Assembly (NCBI GenBank): GCA_938040725.1
Contig: CALHZX010000007.1
Coordinates: forward strand, 1 to 57,862
Direction: 5' to 3'
DNA length: 57,862 nt
From: an uncultured Actinomyces sp.
Lineage (GTDB): Bacteria > Actinomycetota > Actinomycetes > Actinomycetales > Actinomycetaceae
The notes under the pieces were generated by a model that had not been told where the DNA came from, ran no database searches, and saw nothing but the letters and a program-made list of their open reading frames with translations. Positions 7,948 through 17,893 of this stretch are shown piece by piece (position 1 is the stretch's first letter; the number at the start of each line of letters is the position of its first letter). Position numbers and translations under genes: made by a program.

Positions 7948-8931
7948 TCAGTCCTCATCGAGCATGTCGAGGGTGAGTGCAGATTCGGTGTCCGGGATGC
8001 CTCGTTCGTGTGCGACCTTGTCGGCAAGGGCCAGGAGTCGGCGGATGCGCCCGGCGATGGCATCCTTGGTGAGCGGCGGATTCGTGTGTTTGCCGAGCTC
8101 TTCGAGGGACGCCTGCTTGTACTTCAGTCGCAGGGTACCGGCCTCGAGCAGGTGGGCGGGCACGTCGTCCCCAAGAATCTCGAAAGCTCGCTCAACGCGG
8201 GCACCGGCGGCGACCGCAGCGCGAGCGGAACGGCGCAGATTGGCATCGTCAAAGTTGGCCAAGCGATTGGCGCTGCCCCGCGCCTCGCGGCGTTCGCGTC
8301 TCTCCTGCCAGGCCTCGAAGGTCTGGGGCGCACCCATCGCGGAAATCAGGGTACTGATCGCATCAGAGTCGCGGACGGACACGCGGTCAGTGCCGCGCAC
8401 CTCCTTCGAGCGCGCTGCTGCTCCCAACTTACGCGCACAGCCCACCATCGCGAGAGCCACCTCGGGGCCGGGGCACGTAATTTCGAGCGACGAGGATCGA
8501 CCAGGCTCCATGAGTGAACCGCGGGCAAGGAAAGCACCTCGCCAAATCGCTGCGGCCTCTGCGGTTCCCGAGGCAACGAGAACGGGTGGTAGGCCACGCA
8601 CGGGACGGCGCAGCGAATCGACGAGACCAGTCAAGCGAGCGAGCTCGTCGGCCTTGTGAACGACGCGCACAACGTAGCGCTTACCGCGTCGCAGAGACGA
8701 TCCGGACACGACGACAACAGAGGACTCAGCGTTGTATAGCGCCTGCAGATAGGTACGCAGGCGTCGCGCGGCGACGGGTGAGTCAAGCTCGGCCTCGACG
8801 AGGATGCGACCGCCCACGAGGTGCAGGCCACCCGCAAAACGCAGTGTCGCGCTCACCTCGGCGGCCACCTCGGACGGCGTCGTGATGATGGCGCGTGCCA
8901 GCTCGTCCTTCATGTCAGATGTCAGAGACAC
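7948..8931 (-). CDS. whiA: DNA-binding regulator WhiA
   Basis: 327 residues from the GTG at 8931, which has a GAGGAAG ribosome-binding site; the open frame extends further upstream but the added residues do not resemble the family. WhiA is found in Gram-positive bacteria: in Streptomyces it controls sporulation septation together with WhiB, and in other genera it affects cell division. It has an N-terminal degenerate LAGLIDADG homing-endonuclease fold and a C-terminal helix-turn-helix, seen here as LEELGKHTNPPLTKDAIAGR. It lies last in rapZ-yvcK-whiA, a very conserved order. The organism need not sporulate; the gene is core in non-sporulating actinobacteria too. Confidence 0.95.
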   Translation of the reverse strand: MSLTSDMKDELARAIITTPSEVAAEVSATLRFAGGLHLVGGRILVEAELDSPVAARRLRTYLQALYNAESSVVVVSGSSLRRGKRYVVRVVHKADELARLTGLVDSLRRPVRGLPPVLVASGTAEAAAIWRGAFLARGSLMEPGRSSSLEITCPGPEVALAMVGCARKLGAAARSKEVRGTDRVSVRDSDAISTLISAMGAPQTFEAWQERRERREARGSANRLANFDDANLRRSARAAVAAGARVERAFEILGDDVPAHLLEAGTLRLKYKQASLEELGKHTNPPLTKDAIAGRIRRLLALADKVAHERGIPDTESALTLDMLDED

Positions 8932-8977
8932 GGATTCTTCCTCGGGTGTGATGTCGTTTGTCCACAGGCAACAGGTT

Positions 8978-9982
8978 CTAAGGTAACCACGTTTCGGGCT
9001 GTCCGACCTCACCAAGGAAGCCGTCGAATGCGTCACGCAGGGCAGCGGCAAGGCGCAGCGGGTCGTGATGCGGGGCGCCATCTCCCGTACGAACCTGGCG
9101 CAGAAGAACGCGCGCGCCGAGCTCCTCGGCTGCAACGATGAGCTCGTCAATGTCATCGCAGGCCGTGGGGTCTGCCACAACGACGTCAAGCTTGAGCATG
9201 GGCGCGTACTCGCGCAGAACACGCACGTGATCGGCGGTTGACATGAGGTCGGTTTCGCCGCGCTGGCGTGCCAGGTTGAGGACAAGCGCGCGGTGCGCGT
9301 CCGTCGTCGCGAGCGCGCGGTTGATGTCGGGGACCAGCAGGTGCGGAATAACCGACGTGTACCAGGAGCCGGGACCCAACACGACCCAGTCGGCCTCGGA
9401 GATGGCGTCGGTGACCGCAGAGGGGACCTCGGGGGCTTCAGGCGTGATGCGCACGTGCTCGACGGTGCCGGGGGCGACGGCGACCTTCGATTGACCAGAC
9501 ACGACGTAGCGGCGTCCTCCGTCGTTCATGTCTGCCTCGATGTCAATGGGCGTCGTCGACATGGGCAGGACGCGGCCCTGCGCGCCGAGGAGACGGCCGA
9601 CCCAGTCGAGGCCCTCAACCGGATCGTCGAGGAGCTGCCACAAGCCAGAGATCAGCAGGTTGCCGAGCGCATGGCCGTTGAGTGGCCCACTCGTATCCAG
9701 GCGTAGCTGCATGACGTCTCGCCAGGTCAGTCCCCACTCGGACTCCTCGCACAGAGATGCAAGGGCCATTCGTAGGTCACCGGGAGGCAGGATCGGCATC
9801 TCCTGGCGCAGACGGCCGGAACTACCACCATCATCGGCGACAGTCACGACTGCCGTGAGCGCTCGGGTAATGTGGCGCAGCGCGCGCAGGGTGGCGGACA
9901 GGCCGTGTCCGCCACCGAGGGCGACGATGTTCTGGCCGGATTCTCCACGTTGAACCCAGCCGGCTGCATCAAGATAGGGCAT
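8978..9982 (-). CDS. yvcK: YvcK/CofD-like gluconeogenesis factor
   Basis: 334 residues. The N-terminal GGGHGLSATLRALR and VADDGGSSGRLRQE motifs mark the YvcK (uridine diphosphate-N-acetylglucosamine-binding) branch of the CofD-like fold. In Bacillus and Mycobacterium the homologue (CuvA in mycobacteria) links carbon source to cell shape and peptidoglycan synthesis. The ATG at 9982 overlaps the rapZ stop by one base (TAATG) and has GGGAGAG upstream, so it is coupled to rapZ. Confidence 0.93.
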   Translation of the reverse strand: MPYLDAAGWVQRGESGQNIVALGGGHGLSATLRALRHITRALTAVVTVADDGGSSGRLRQEMPILPPGDLRMALASLCEESEWGLTWRDVMQLRLDTSGPLNGHALGNLLISGLWQLLDDPVEGLDWVGRLLGAQGRVLPMSTTPIDIEADMNDGGRRYVVSGQSKVAVAPGTVEHVRITPEAPEVPSAVTDAISEADWVVLGPGSWYTSVIPHLLVPDINRALATTDAHRALVLNLARQRGETDLMSTADHVRVLREYAPMLKLDVVVADPTACDDIDELIVAAEELGARVLLRQVRTGDGAPHHDPLRLAAALRDAFDGFLGEVGQPETWLP

Positions 9983-10977
9983 TAGTCTCTCCCAATGTCA
10001 CGGTGCATCACGCGAACCGTGTATCCGTGTGTGCGCAGGCGCTTGGCGATCGCCTCGGAGCAAGCAACAGAGCGGTGCTTTCCGCCCGTGCATCCGACGG
10101 CGATCGTAACGAATGGCTTCAATTCTGCCAGATACCCGCTCAGCATGGGGGCCAGTAGGTCGGCATATCCGAGAGCAAAATCGCGTGCACCCGGCTGAGA
10201 GAGCACGTAGTCGGCGACGGCCTGGTCCTTGCCGGTGAGGTGACGCAGCTCGTCCACCCAGTACGGGTTCTTGAGAAAACGCACGTCAACGACGTGATCG
10301 GCGTCGAGTGGGAGGCCATGCTTGAAACCGAAAGACTCGACGGTCACCTGCAGGGGGTGCTCCTCCCCCGCCACGATGTCGCGGATGCGCCTCGTCAGAT
10401 CGTGGACACTCATGGTGGACGTGTCGATGACCTCGTCGGCGGCGCGGCGCAGGGGCGCGAGGAGACGGATCTCGGCCTTGATGCCGTCCATGAGCGTGCC
10501 GGCACCCTGGAGGGGATGGGGACGACGGTTGGATTCGTAGCGGCGCACGAGGGTCTCGGGGCTGGCCTCGAGGAAGATGACGCGGTAGGCGATGCCCGCG
10601 CCCTTGAGCTGCTCGAGTGTAGCGTCTAGTGTGCGGAAGAAGGTGCGCGAGCGAACGTCTACGCCGACCGCCAGGCGGTGCACGCCGGCCGCGGGATCAT
10701 TCGACATCATGCCGACGAGAGCGGGCAGCATGGTCGGCGGCAGGTTGTCGACGACGTACCAGTCCAGATCCTCAAGCGCGCGAGCGGCACCGGTTCGGCC
10801 CGCTCCCGAGTAGCCGGTGATGATGAGAACCTCGTTGGAGGCGCGCGGCTCGTACTTGACGCGCATCATGTCACGCACGGCGATGCCCTCGGGAACCGTG
10901 GGAGGGTTCTCCTCGTTCATCGACGAGGCCTGGGCCTGGCGTTCGTCGCGGTCATCCGTGGGTGTGTGGTCGGGCAT
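9982..10977 (-). CDS. rapZ: RNase adapter / nucleotide-binding protein RapZ
   Basis: 331 residues from the ATG at 10977, which has a perfect AGGAGG five bases upstream; the open frame continues upstream through purT and is not used. The Walker A loop is GYSGAGRT and is followed by ALEDLDWYVVDNLPP, the family signature; the C-terminal domain carries the GCTGGKHRSV motif. In enterobacteria RapZ delivers a small RNA to RNase E to control GlmS; in Gram-positives the exact role is less clear, but the linkage to yvcK and whiA is nearly universal. The first 45 residues before the P-loop region are acidic and probably disordered. Confidence 0.93.
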   Translation of the reverse strand: MPDHTPTDDRDERQAQASSMNEENPPTVPEGIAVRDMMRVKYEPRASNEVLIITGYSGAGRTGAARALEDLDWYVVDNLPPTMLPALVGMMSNDPAAGVHRLAVGVDVRSRTFFRTLDATLEQLKGAGIAYRVIFLEASPETLVRRYESNRRPHPLQGAGTLMDGIKAEIRLLAPLRRAADEVIDTSTMSVHDLTRRIRDIVAGEEHPLQVTVESFGFKHGLPLDADHVVDVRFLKNPYWVDELRHLTGKDQAVADYVLSQPGARDFALGYADLLAPMLSGYLAELKPFVTIAVGCTGGKHRSVACSEAIAKRLRTHGYTVRVMHRDIGRD

Positions 10978-11020
10978 GGCGTCCTCCTGACGGGTGGGCT
11001 GGACTGATGGGTGGGAGCGG

Positions 11021-12244
11021 TTACGCGCAAGGCGCGGGGGCCTCGTCGATGGAGATGCCTGCGGCGGCGCGTCTGGCGATGACTCGTGCTTCCTTCGGCG
11101 TGCTCGCGGTGGCGGCGACCACGCCGACGCGCCTGCCGACACGACTGATCGGCTTGCCGAAGATGCGTACGATGTCGGCGGTGGCCAGGGCATCGGCCAC
11201 GCCGTTGTAGACGGGGGCGTCGATGGCGCTGGTTGACTTGACGACGGCAGAGGCACCGGGCGTCTTTTGCGTAGTCGAGACGGGCAGGCCCAGGATGGCA
11301 CGGGCGTGCAGTTCAAACTCGGACTGCGCTTGCGTCACCATCGTCACCATGCCGGTGTCATGGGGTCGGGGCGAAAGCTCGGAGAACCAGACATCATCAC
11401 CCTTGACAAAGAATTCGACGCCGAAGATGCCCAGGCACGGGCCGCTTCCAGACGCTGCAAGGGCATCGGTGACGGCCTTGGCCATCGAACGGGCGGCGTC
11501 GAGGGCTGCCTCGCTCATGGCCATGGGCTGCCATGACTCGACGTAGTCGCCGCCCTCCTGGCGGTGCCCAATGGGCGCGCAGAAGGTCGTGATGACGCTC
11601 CCCGACGCGGCGTCCCAGGAGCGCACGGTGAGCAACGTGATCTCATAGTCGAAGTCGACGCCTTCCTCGACGATGACGACGCCCGTCGTCGCACGCGCGT
11701 CCTCCTCCGCGTGCTCCCAGGCGGATGACGCTTGCTCGGGGCCGGTCACGCGGGACTGGCCGTGCCCGGAGGAGGACATAGTCGGCTTGACGAAGGCGGG
11801 GTATCCGACCTCGTCGAGAGCGGTAGCCAGCTCTGCCTCGCTGCGTGCGAATCGGAATGCGGAGGTACGCACGCCGGGCAGGGATGCAGCGAGGTTACGG
11901 ATGCGCTGGCGGTCCATCGTGGCCTGGACGGCGAAAGCGTTGGGAACGACGCGCACACCGCGATCCTCACACGCGCTCAGTTCGTCCGTCGCGATGGCCT
12001 CGACTTCGGGAACAATGAGGTCGACATCGACGCCGTCCAGCACCTCACGCAGAGCGTTCGGATCGCTCATATCGAGAACGCGAGACTCGTCCGCGACCTG
12101 CATGGCGGGGGCATTCGGGTAGGCGTCACATGCGATGACGGTGCATCCGTAGCGCTTCAGAGCGATCGTCACTTCCTTACCGAGTTCGCCCGATCCAAGC
12201 AGCAGCACGCGCGCCGGCAGCGGCACGGGAAGTGTCAATGTCAT
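11021..12244 (-). CDS. purT: formate-dependent phosphoribosylglycinamide formyltransferase PurT
   Basis: 407 residues. PurT makes formylglycinamide ribonucleotide from GAR, formate and ATP, the folate-independent version of purine step 3. The N-terminal LLLGSGELGKEV substrate-binding segment, the ATP-grasp domain (KPTMSSSGHGQS) and the GVEFFVKGDDVWFSELSPRPH metal-site region are typical. Its ATG overlaps the uvrC stop by four bases (ATGA) and has GGAGG upstream, so it is coupled to uvrC. Its place between uvrC and rapZ breaks an otherwise standard actinobacterial block, suggesting a later insertion; its base composition looks like its neighbours. Confidence 0.93.
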   Translation of the reverse strand: MTLTLPVPLPARVLLLGSGELGKEVTIALKRYGCTVIACDAYPNAPAMQVADESRVLDMSDPNALREVLDGVDVDLIVPEVEAIATDELSACEDRGVRVVPNAFAVQATMDRQRIRNLAASLPGVRTSAFRFARSEAELATALDEVGYPAFVKPTMSSSGHGQSRVTGPEQASSAWEHAEEDARATTGVVIVEEGVDFDYEITLLTVRSWDAASGSVITTFCAPIGHRQEGGDYVESWQPMAMSEAALDAARSMAKAVTDALAASGSGPCLGIFGVEFFVKGDDVWFSELSPRPHDTGMVTMVTQAQSEFELHARAILGLPVSTTQKTPGASAVVKSTSAIDAPVYNGVADALATADIVRIFGKPISRVGRRVGVVAATASTPKEARVIARRAAAGISIDEAPAPCA

Positions 12245-14256
12245 GGTGTGTCCTCCCTCGACGATGTCGCAAGCCTATCGCGAATCGTGCGCGCGAGACC
12301 GAGTCCCACGCCCTTGACCTCGGCAATGTCCTCCACGGATGCCTCACGGATCCGCTTAACGGAGCCGAAATGTTTCAGGAGCGCAGCCTGACGGGCAGGT
12401 CCAAGCCCTGGGACGGAATCGAGAACCGAGCGACGCTGGGCCTTCGACCGGCGCTTACGGTGCTTCGTGATCGCGAAGCGGTGGGACTCGTCGCGCAAAT
12501 ACTGCAGGAGGTAGAGAGCCTCCGACGTTCGTGGGAGGATCAGCGGGAAGTCGTCACCGGGGATCCACACCTCCTCCAGGCGTTTCGCCAACCCGACGAC
12601 GGGCACGTCCGCACCCACGGCGTCGAGGGCGGCTCGCGCGGCATTGACCTGCGGGAGGCCACCATCCACGACGACCAGGTCGGGGCGGTAGGAGAAACGT
12701 TTCGGGCGCCCCGTCGTCGCGTCGATTGGACCGGACGCATAAGCGACGCCGTCCTCGTCTTCTCCTTCGACGCCCGCTTCCTCGGCCAGCAGTCGCGAAA
12801 AGCGCCTGGTGAGGACTTCGTTCATCGCGCTCGTATCATCTGGCGTACCACTGCCGTCCTCGCCGCGGATATTGTAGGTGCGGTAGGCGTCTTTGCGCGG
12901 CATGCCGTCCTCGAAAACCACCATCGACGCGACCTGGTTCTCACCACCCGTATGCGACACGTCGTAGCACTCGATGCGCAAAGGTGCCGCTGGCAGATCA
13001 AGGTTCTCGGCGAGCTGCTCAAGCGCCTTCGAGCGCGCCGTAATGTCGCCCGCCCGCTTCGTGCGGTGCAGAGCCAGGGCCTGCCGCGCATTCTCCGTCA
13101 CCGTCTCCATGAGCTGAGCCTTCGGGCCACGCTTGGGCACGTGCACGGACACGGACGCGCCGCGCACCTCCCCCAGCCAGCGTGCAACCGTCTCCATCTC
13201 CTCGGGCTCGACGGAGACGAGCACCTCGCGCGGGATCGCCGATGTGGGCGTGTGCGCGACGTCGTCCACGCTCACGGCCGCCACCTTTTCCGCTTTGCCT
13301 ACCCCGGCCTCGTCGGGTGTTGCAGAGGAATACACCTGCTCGAGGAGACGACTCATGAGAGCAGCGTCATCCGCACCATCCACGCGCTCGATCACCCATC
13401 CGCGGGTTCCTCGGATGCGCCCGCCACGCACATGGAAGACGTGTACCGCAGCATCCAGGTCGTCACTGACGAGAGAGAACACGTCCGCGTCCGAGCCGTC
13501 GTCGAGCACGACCGCGTTGCGCTCCAGCACCGTACGCAGTGCCACCACATCATCGCGCAGCTTCGCCGCACGCTCGAAGTTCAGCTCCGCCGACGCCTGG
13601 CGCATCTGCTCTTCCAGGTCACGGATGATGGGACCCGTCCGTCCCTCCATGAACTGACACAGGCCCTCTGCAAGCTCGCGATGCTCCTCCATCGAGATGC
13701 GCCCCACACACGGCGCCGCACACTTATCGATGTAGCCGAGCAGGCACGGACGTCCCTGAGCCTTCGCCCGCTGGAACACGCCCGCCGAGCATGATCGCAT
13801 CGGGAACACTCGCAGGAGCTGATCGATCGTTTCGCGAATCGCCCACACCTGCGTGTACGGACCAAAGTAGCGCGACACCGCGCGCTTGCGCTCACGCGTC
13901 ACCTGCACCCGGGGGAAACGCTCCCCCATCGACACTGCCAGGTACGGATAGGACTTATCGTCCTTGAACATGACATTGAAGCGCGGATTAAATTCCTTAA
14001 TCCACGTGAACTCCAGCGTGAGGGCCTCCACCTCGGAGCGCACAACGGTCCACTGGACGGCGCTCGCGGTCGTCACCATCTGCTGGGTGCGCGGATGTAG
14101 GTTCGCTAGGTCCTGGAAGTAATTCGTGAGCCGATTGCGCAGGTTCTTGGCCTTGCCGACGTAGATGACGCGGCCCTGCGGATCGGAGAATCGGTAGACG
14201 CCCGGCGAGGTCGGAATATCTCCCGTGCGGGGTCGGTACGTCGAAGGATCAGCCAC
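12241..14256 (-). CDS. uvrC: excinuclease ABC subunit C
   Basis: 671 residues from the GTG at 14256; the open frame runs on upstream through the antisense of glnA and is not coding there. UvrC makes both incisions of nucleotide excision repair. Visible in order are the GIY-YIG nuclease domain (PGVYRF ... VIYVGKAKNLRNRL), a UVR motif binding UvrB, the RNase H-like nuclease domain (RIECYDVSHTGG, VVDGGLPQVNAA) and C-terminal helix-hairpin-helix motifs (SVPGLGPARQAALLKHFGS). The start codon has no spaced ribosome-binding site (GGGAG lies one base away), so a leaderless transcript is possible. No LexA-type box is seen upstream. Confidence 0.95.
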   Translation of the reverse strand: MADPSTYRPRTGDIPTSPGVYRFSDPQGRVIYVGKAKNLRNRLTNYFQDLANLHPRTQQMVTTASAVQWTVVRSEVEALTLEFTWIKEFNPRFNVMFKDDKSYPYLAVSMGERFPRVQVTRERKRAVSRYFGPYTQVWAIRETIDQLLRVFPMRSCSAGVFQRAKAQGRPCLLGYIDKCAAPCVGRISMEEHRELAEGLCQFMEGRTGPIIRDLEEQMRQASAELNFERAAKLRDDVVALRTVLERNAVVLDDGSDADVFSLVSDDLDAAVHVFHVRGGRIRGTRGWVIERVDGADDAALMSRLLEQVYSSATPDEAGVGKAEKVAAVSVDDVAHTPTSAIPREVLVSVEPEEMETVARWLGEVRGASVSVHVPKRGPKAQLMETVTENARQALALHRTKRAGDITARSKALEQLAENLDLPAAPLRIECYDVSHTGGENQVASMVVFEDGMPRKDAYRTYNIRGEDGSGTPDDTSAMNEVLTRRFSRLLAEEAGVEGEDEDGVAYASGPIDATTGRPKRFSYRPDLVVVDGGLPQVNAARAALDAVGADVPVVGLAKRLEEVWIPGDDFPLILPRTSEALYLLQYLRDESHRFAITKHRKRRSKAQRRSVLDSVPGLGPARQAALLKHFGSVKRIREASVEDIAEVKGVGLGLARTIRDRLATSSREDTP

Positions 14257-14321
14257 GCTCCCAGGGTACGAGGCCGGGGCTGGGTGCGCCCGATGCCCAC
14301 CGCGGGCGTGCTCTATGTCAT

Positions 14322-14376
14322 GAAACCTTTGAATATTGAAACCAATACGCGCAGCTGCCACCTGTGGGCATATACT
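14322..14376 (+). promoter_or_regulatory. glnA upstream control region
   Basis: Between the divergent uvrC and glnA genes, a TATACT -10-like hexamer lies at 14371-14376 without a good -35. Upstream are two GAAAC direct repeats at 14322-14326 and 14338-14342, 16 bases apart. GAAAC half-sites are part of actinobacterial GlnR operators, but the spacing here does not match the standard one, so nitrogen control at this site is only a suggestion. Confidence 0.35.
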
Positions 14377-14442
14377 GAACTTGGCCACGAATTGACCCAT
14401 TCTTGACCAATGAGTACAGCTCTCCCACAAAGAAGGACGTTC

Positions 14443-15867
<1,425 letters not shown>

Positions 15868-15882
15868 TCTAATCGTCACTCA

Positions 15883-15916
15883 GCGGCCCCCGCCCCGATT
15901 ATGGGGCGGGGGCCGC
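15883..15916 (+). terminator. terminator of glnA
   Basis: A perfect 14-bp GC-rich inverted repeat (15883-15896 with 15903-15916) with a six-base loop begins 16 bases after the glnA stop. No T-run follows. Confidence 0.75.
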
Positions 15917-15928
15917 ACCATACCCAGT

Positions 15929-15957
15929 AGACTCACAACGGACCTGTTGTTCAGTCT
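15929..15957 (+). promoter_or_regulatory. dyad upstream of the acyl-CoA synthetase pair
   Basis: Two nested inverted repeats share a centre: AGACT (15929-15933) with AGTCT (15953-15957) and ACAAC (15935-15939) with GTTGT (15946-15950). The dyad sits between the glnA terminator and the ribosome-binding site of the first acyl-CoA synthetase gene. It could be an operator for a fatty-acid regulator or an RNA hairpin in the leader; nothing in the window tells which. Confidence 0.35.
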
Positions 15958-15982
15958 TTGAACCGATACCCAGGAGGATACG

Positions 15983-17848
15983 ATGAAGCGCATGCGTGAT
16001 GGCTCGTACACAATCAAGCCGACGTACAAGGTCGGCGACCATGACATCGTGCCCGACATGCTGGCCAAGCGGGCACTCACCCATCCGCACCAGGTGTGCG
16101 TCGAGCAGCGCTCCTCCGTCGGCTCCACCCGCTCTCTGACCGCCGGTGAGCTCCAGCGTCAGGTCGAGTACACCGCCTGCGGCCTCATCGGCCTCGGCGT
16201 GCAGGCGGGAGACGCTGTCGCGATCCTGGCCCCGACCTCGTACGAGTGGCTCCTCCTCGATCTCGCACTGCTCTCGATCGGCGCGATCACCGTCCCGATC
16301 TACGAATCCGACTCAGCCGCCCAGATCGAGCACATCCTCACCGACGCACACGTGACCCGTGTCTTCACAGCCACGACGCAGCAGGCCGAGCTCGTGCACT
16401 CCGTGGCTCCCGGACACACCGTTGCCATCGATTCCTTCGATCGCGGCGCACAGCGCATGATCGCCCGCGCCGCCACCGGCTTCACCATCGAGAACGTCGA
16501 GCAGCGCCGCGCCACCATCTCGTCTTCGGACATCGCGACCATCATCTACACCTCGGGGACGACCGGTAACCCCAAGGGCGTCGCCCTCACGCACGCAAAC
16601 TTCATCGCAACCGCGCAAGGTGCCCGCCAGATCCTCGGCGAGGTGATTGACTCCCCCGAGACCCGCCTGCTCCTCTTCCTGCCCGTCGCCCACGTGCTCG
16701 CGCGCCTCGTCATGCACGTGATCCTGTCGGGCCAGGGCGTCCTCGGCTTCTCGCCCAGCATCAAGAACCTGCTGCCGGACATCCAGGCCTTCAAACCCTC
16801 CGTGCTTCTGGTCGTCCCCCGCGTGCTCGAGAAGGTCTACAACGCGGCCTCATCCAAGGCGGGCGGCGGCATCAAGGGCCGCATGTTCGCGTGGAGCGCC
16901 AAGCAGGCACGAACATACTCGATCGCCTCCGAGAAGACTTTCGGCCCCGGTATGTTCAAGAAGATGCGCCACGGCATCGCCGACGCGCTCGTCCTCAAGA
17001 AGATCCGCTCGGTGCTCGGCCCCAATCTGCGCTACATCGTGTCCGGCGGTGCCCCCCTGGCCACCGACCTCGCACACTTCTACGCCGGCATGGGCATCAC
17101 TCTCATCCAGGGCTACGGCCTGTCCGAGACGACCGGCCCAATCGCCGTCCAGCACATCGGCAAGAACCCCGTCGGTGGTGTTGGCCTGCCCTTGCCCGGC
17201 AACTTCATCAAGCTTGCCAAGGACGGTGAGATCCTGGTGCGCGGCCAATCCGTCATGCCCGGCTACTACCACCTGCCCGAGCAGACCGCCGAGGTCATGC
17301 CCGACGGCAAGTGGTTCCACACGGGCGACCTGGGCTCGATCGACCGCAAGGGTCAGCTGACCATCACGGGCCGCAAGAAGGAACTCATCGTTACCGCTGG
17401 GGGCAAGAACGTGTCCCCCGAGGTCCTCGAGGACTCCCTCGCCACGCACCCGCTCATCGCAAATGTCATCGTCGTTGGCGATCAGCGCCCCTACGTCGGC
17501 GCGCTCTTCACCCTCGACGCCGACATGCTGCCCGACTGGCTGGCCAAGCATGGCCTGCCGCAGTGCTCGCCCACCGAGGCCGCCGAACTGCCCGCCGTTC
17601 GTGAGTCCCTCGAGAAGGCCGTCGAACGCGCCAACAAGGCCGTCTCCCGCGCCGAGTCGATCCGTAAGTTCCGCATTATTGACGCCACTTTCACCGTCGC
17701 GAACGGCTACGTGACCCCATCGATGAAACTACGCCGTCGCAAGGTGCTCACCGACTATGCGCACGAGGTCGACGCCCTGTACGGCGGCCCCGTCTCCGCA
17801 GAGCCGACGAAGAAGCGTGGTTTCTTCCACCGCTCCAAGAAGAACTGA
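15983..17848 (+). CDS. long-chain fatty acid--CoA ligase (first of tandem pair)
   Basis: 621 residues. It belongs to the AMP-forming acyl-CoA synthetases (FadD15-like), which activate fatty acids to acyl-CoA through an acyl-adenylate. The P-loop-like motif IIYTSGTTGNPKG is near residue 190, the GYGLSETTGP motif (A5) near residue 380 and the hinge/C-terminal HTGDLGSID and GRKKELIVTAGGKNVSPE motifs follow in order. AGGAGG lies six bases upstream of the ATG. It is followed after 45 bases by a paralogue, so the pair is probably one operon. Substrate chain length cannot be told from the sequence. Confidence 0.92.
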   Translation: MKRMRDGSYTIKPTYKVGDHDIVPDMLAKRALTHPHQVCVEQRSSVGSTRSLTAGELQRQVEYTACGLIGLGVQAGDAVAILAPTSYEWLLLDLALLSIGAITVPIYESDSAAQIEHILTDAHVTRVFTATTQQAELVHSVAPGHTVAIDSFDRGAQRMIARAATGFTIENVEQRRATISSSDIATIIYTSGTTGNPKGVALTHANFIATAQGARQILGEVIDSPETRLLLFLPVAHVLARLVMHVILSGQGVLGFSPSIKNLLPDIQAFKPSVLLVVPRVLEKVYNAASSKAGGGIKGRMFAWSAKQARTYSIASEKTFGPGMFKKMRHGIADALVLKKIRSVLGPNLRYIVSGGAPLATDLAHFYAGMGITLIQGYGLSETTGPIAVQHIGKNPVGGVGLPLPGNFIKLAKDGEILVRGQSVMPGYYHLPEQTAEVMPDGKWFHTGDLGSIDRKGQLTITGRKKELIVTAGGKNVSPEVLEDSLATHPLIANVIVVGDQRPYVGALFTLDADMLPDWLAKHGLPQCSPTEAAELPAVRESLEKAVERANKAVSRAESIRKFRIIDATFTVANGYVTPSMKLRRRKVLTDYAHEVDALYGGPVSAEPTKKRGFFHRSKKN

Positions 17849-17893
17849 TTCCACCGATACAGCGCAGCGCGCTCACCCCATGAAAGGACCGCA

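Noticed and set aside
12232..13794. 520-codon plus-strand frame opposite uvrC
   Set aside because: Product is very rich in Arg, His and Ala, typical of an antisense shadow.
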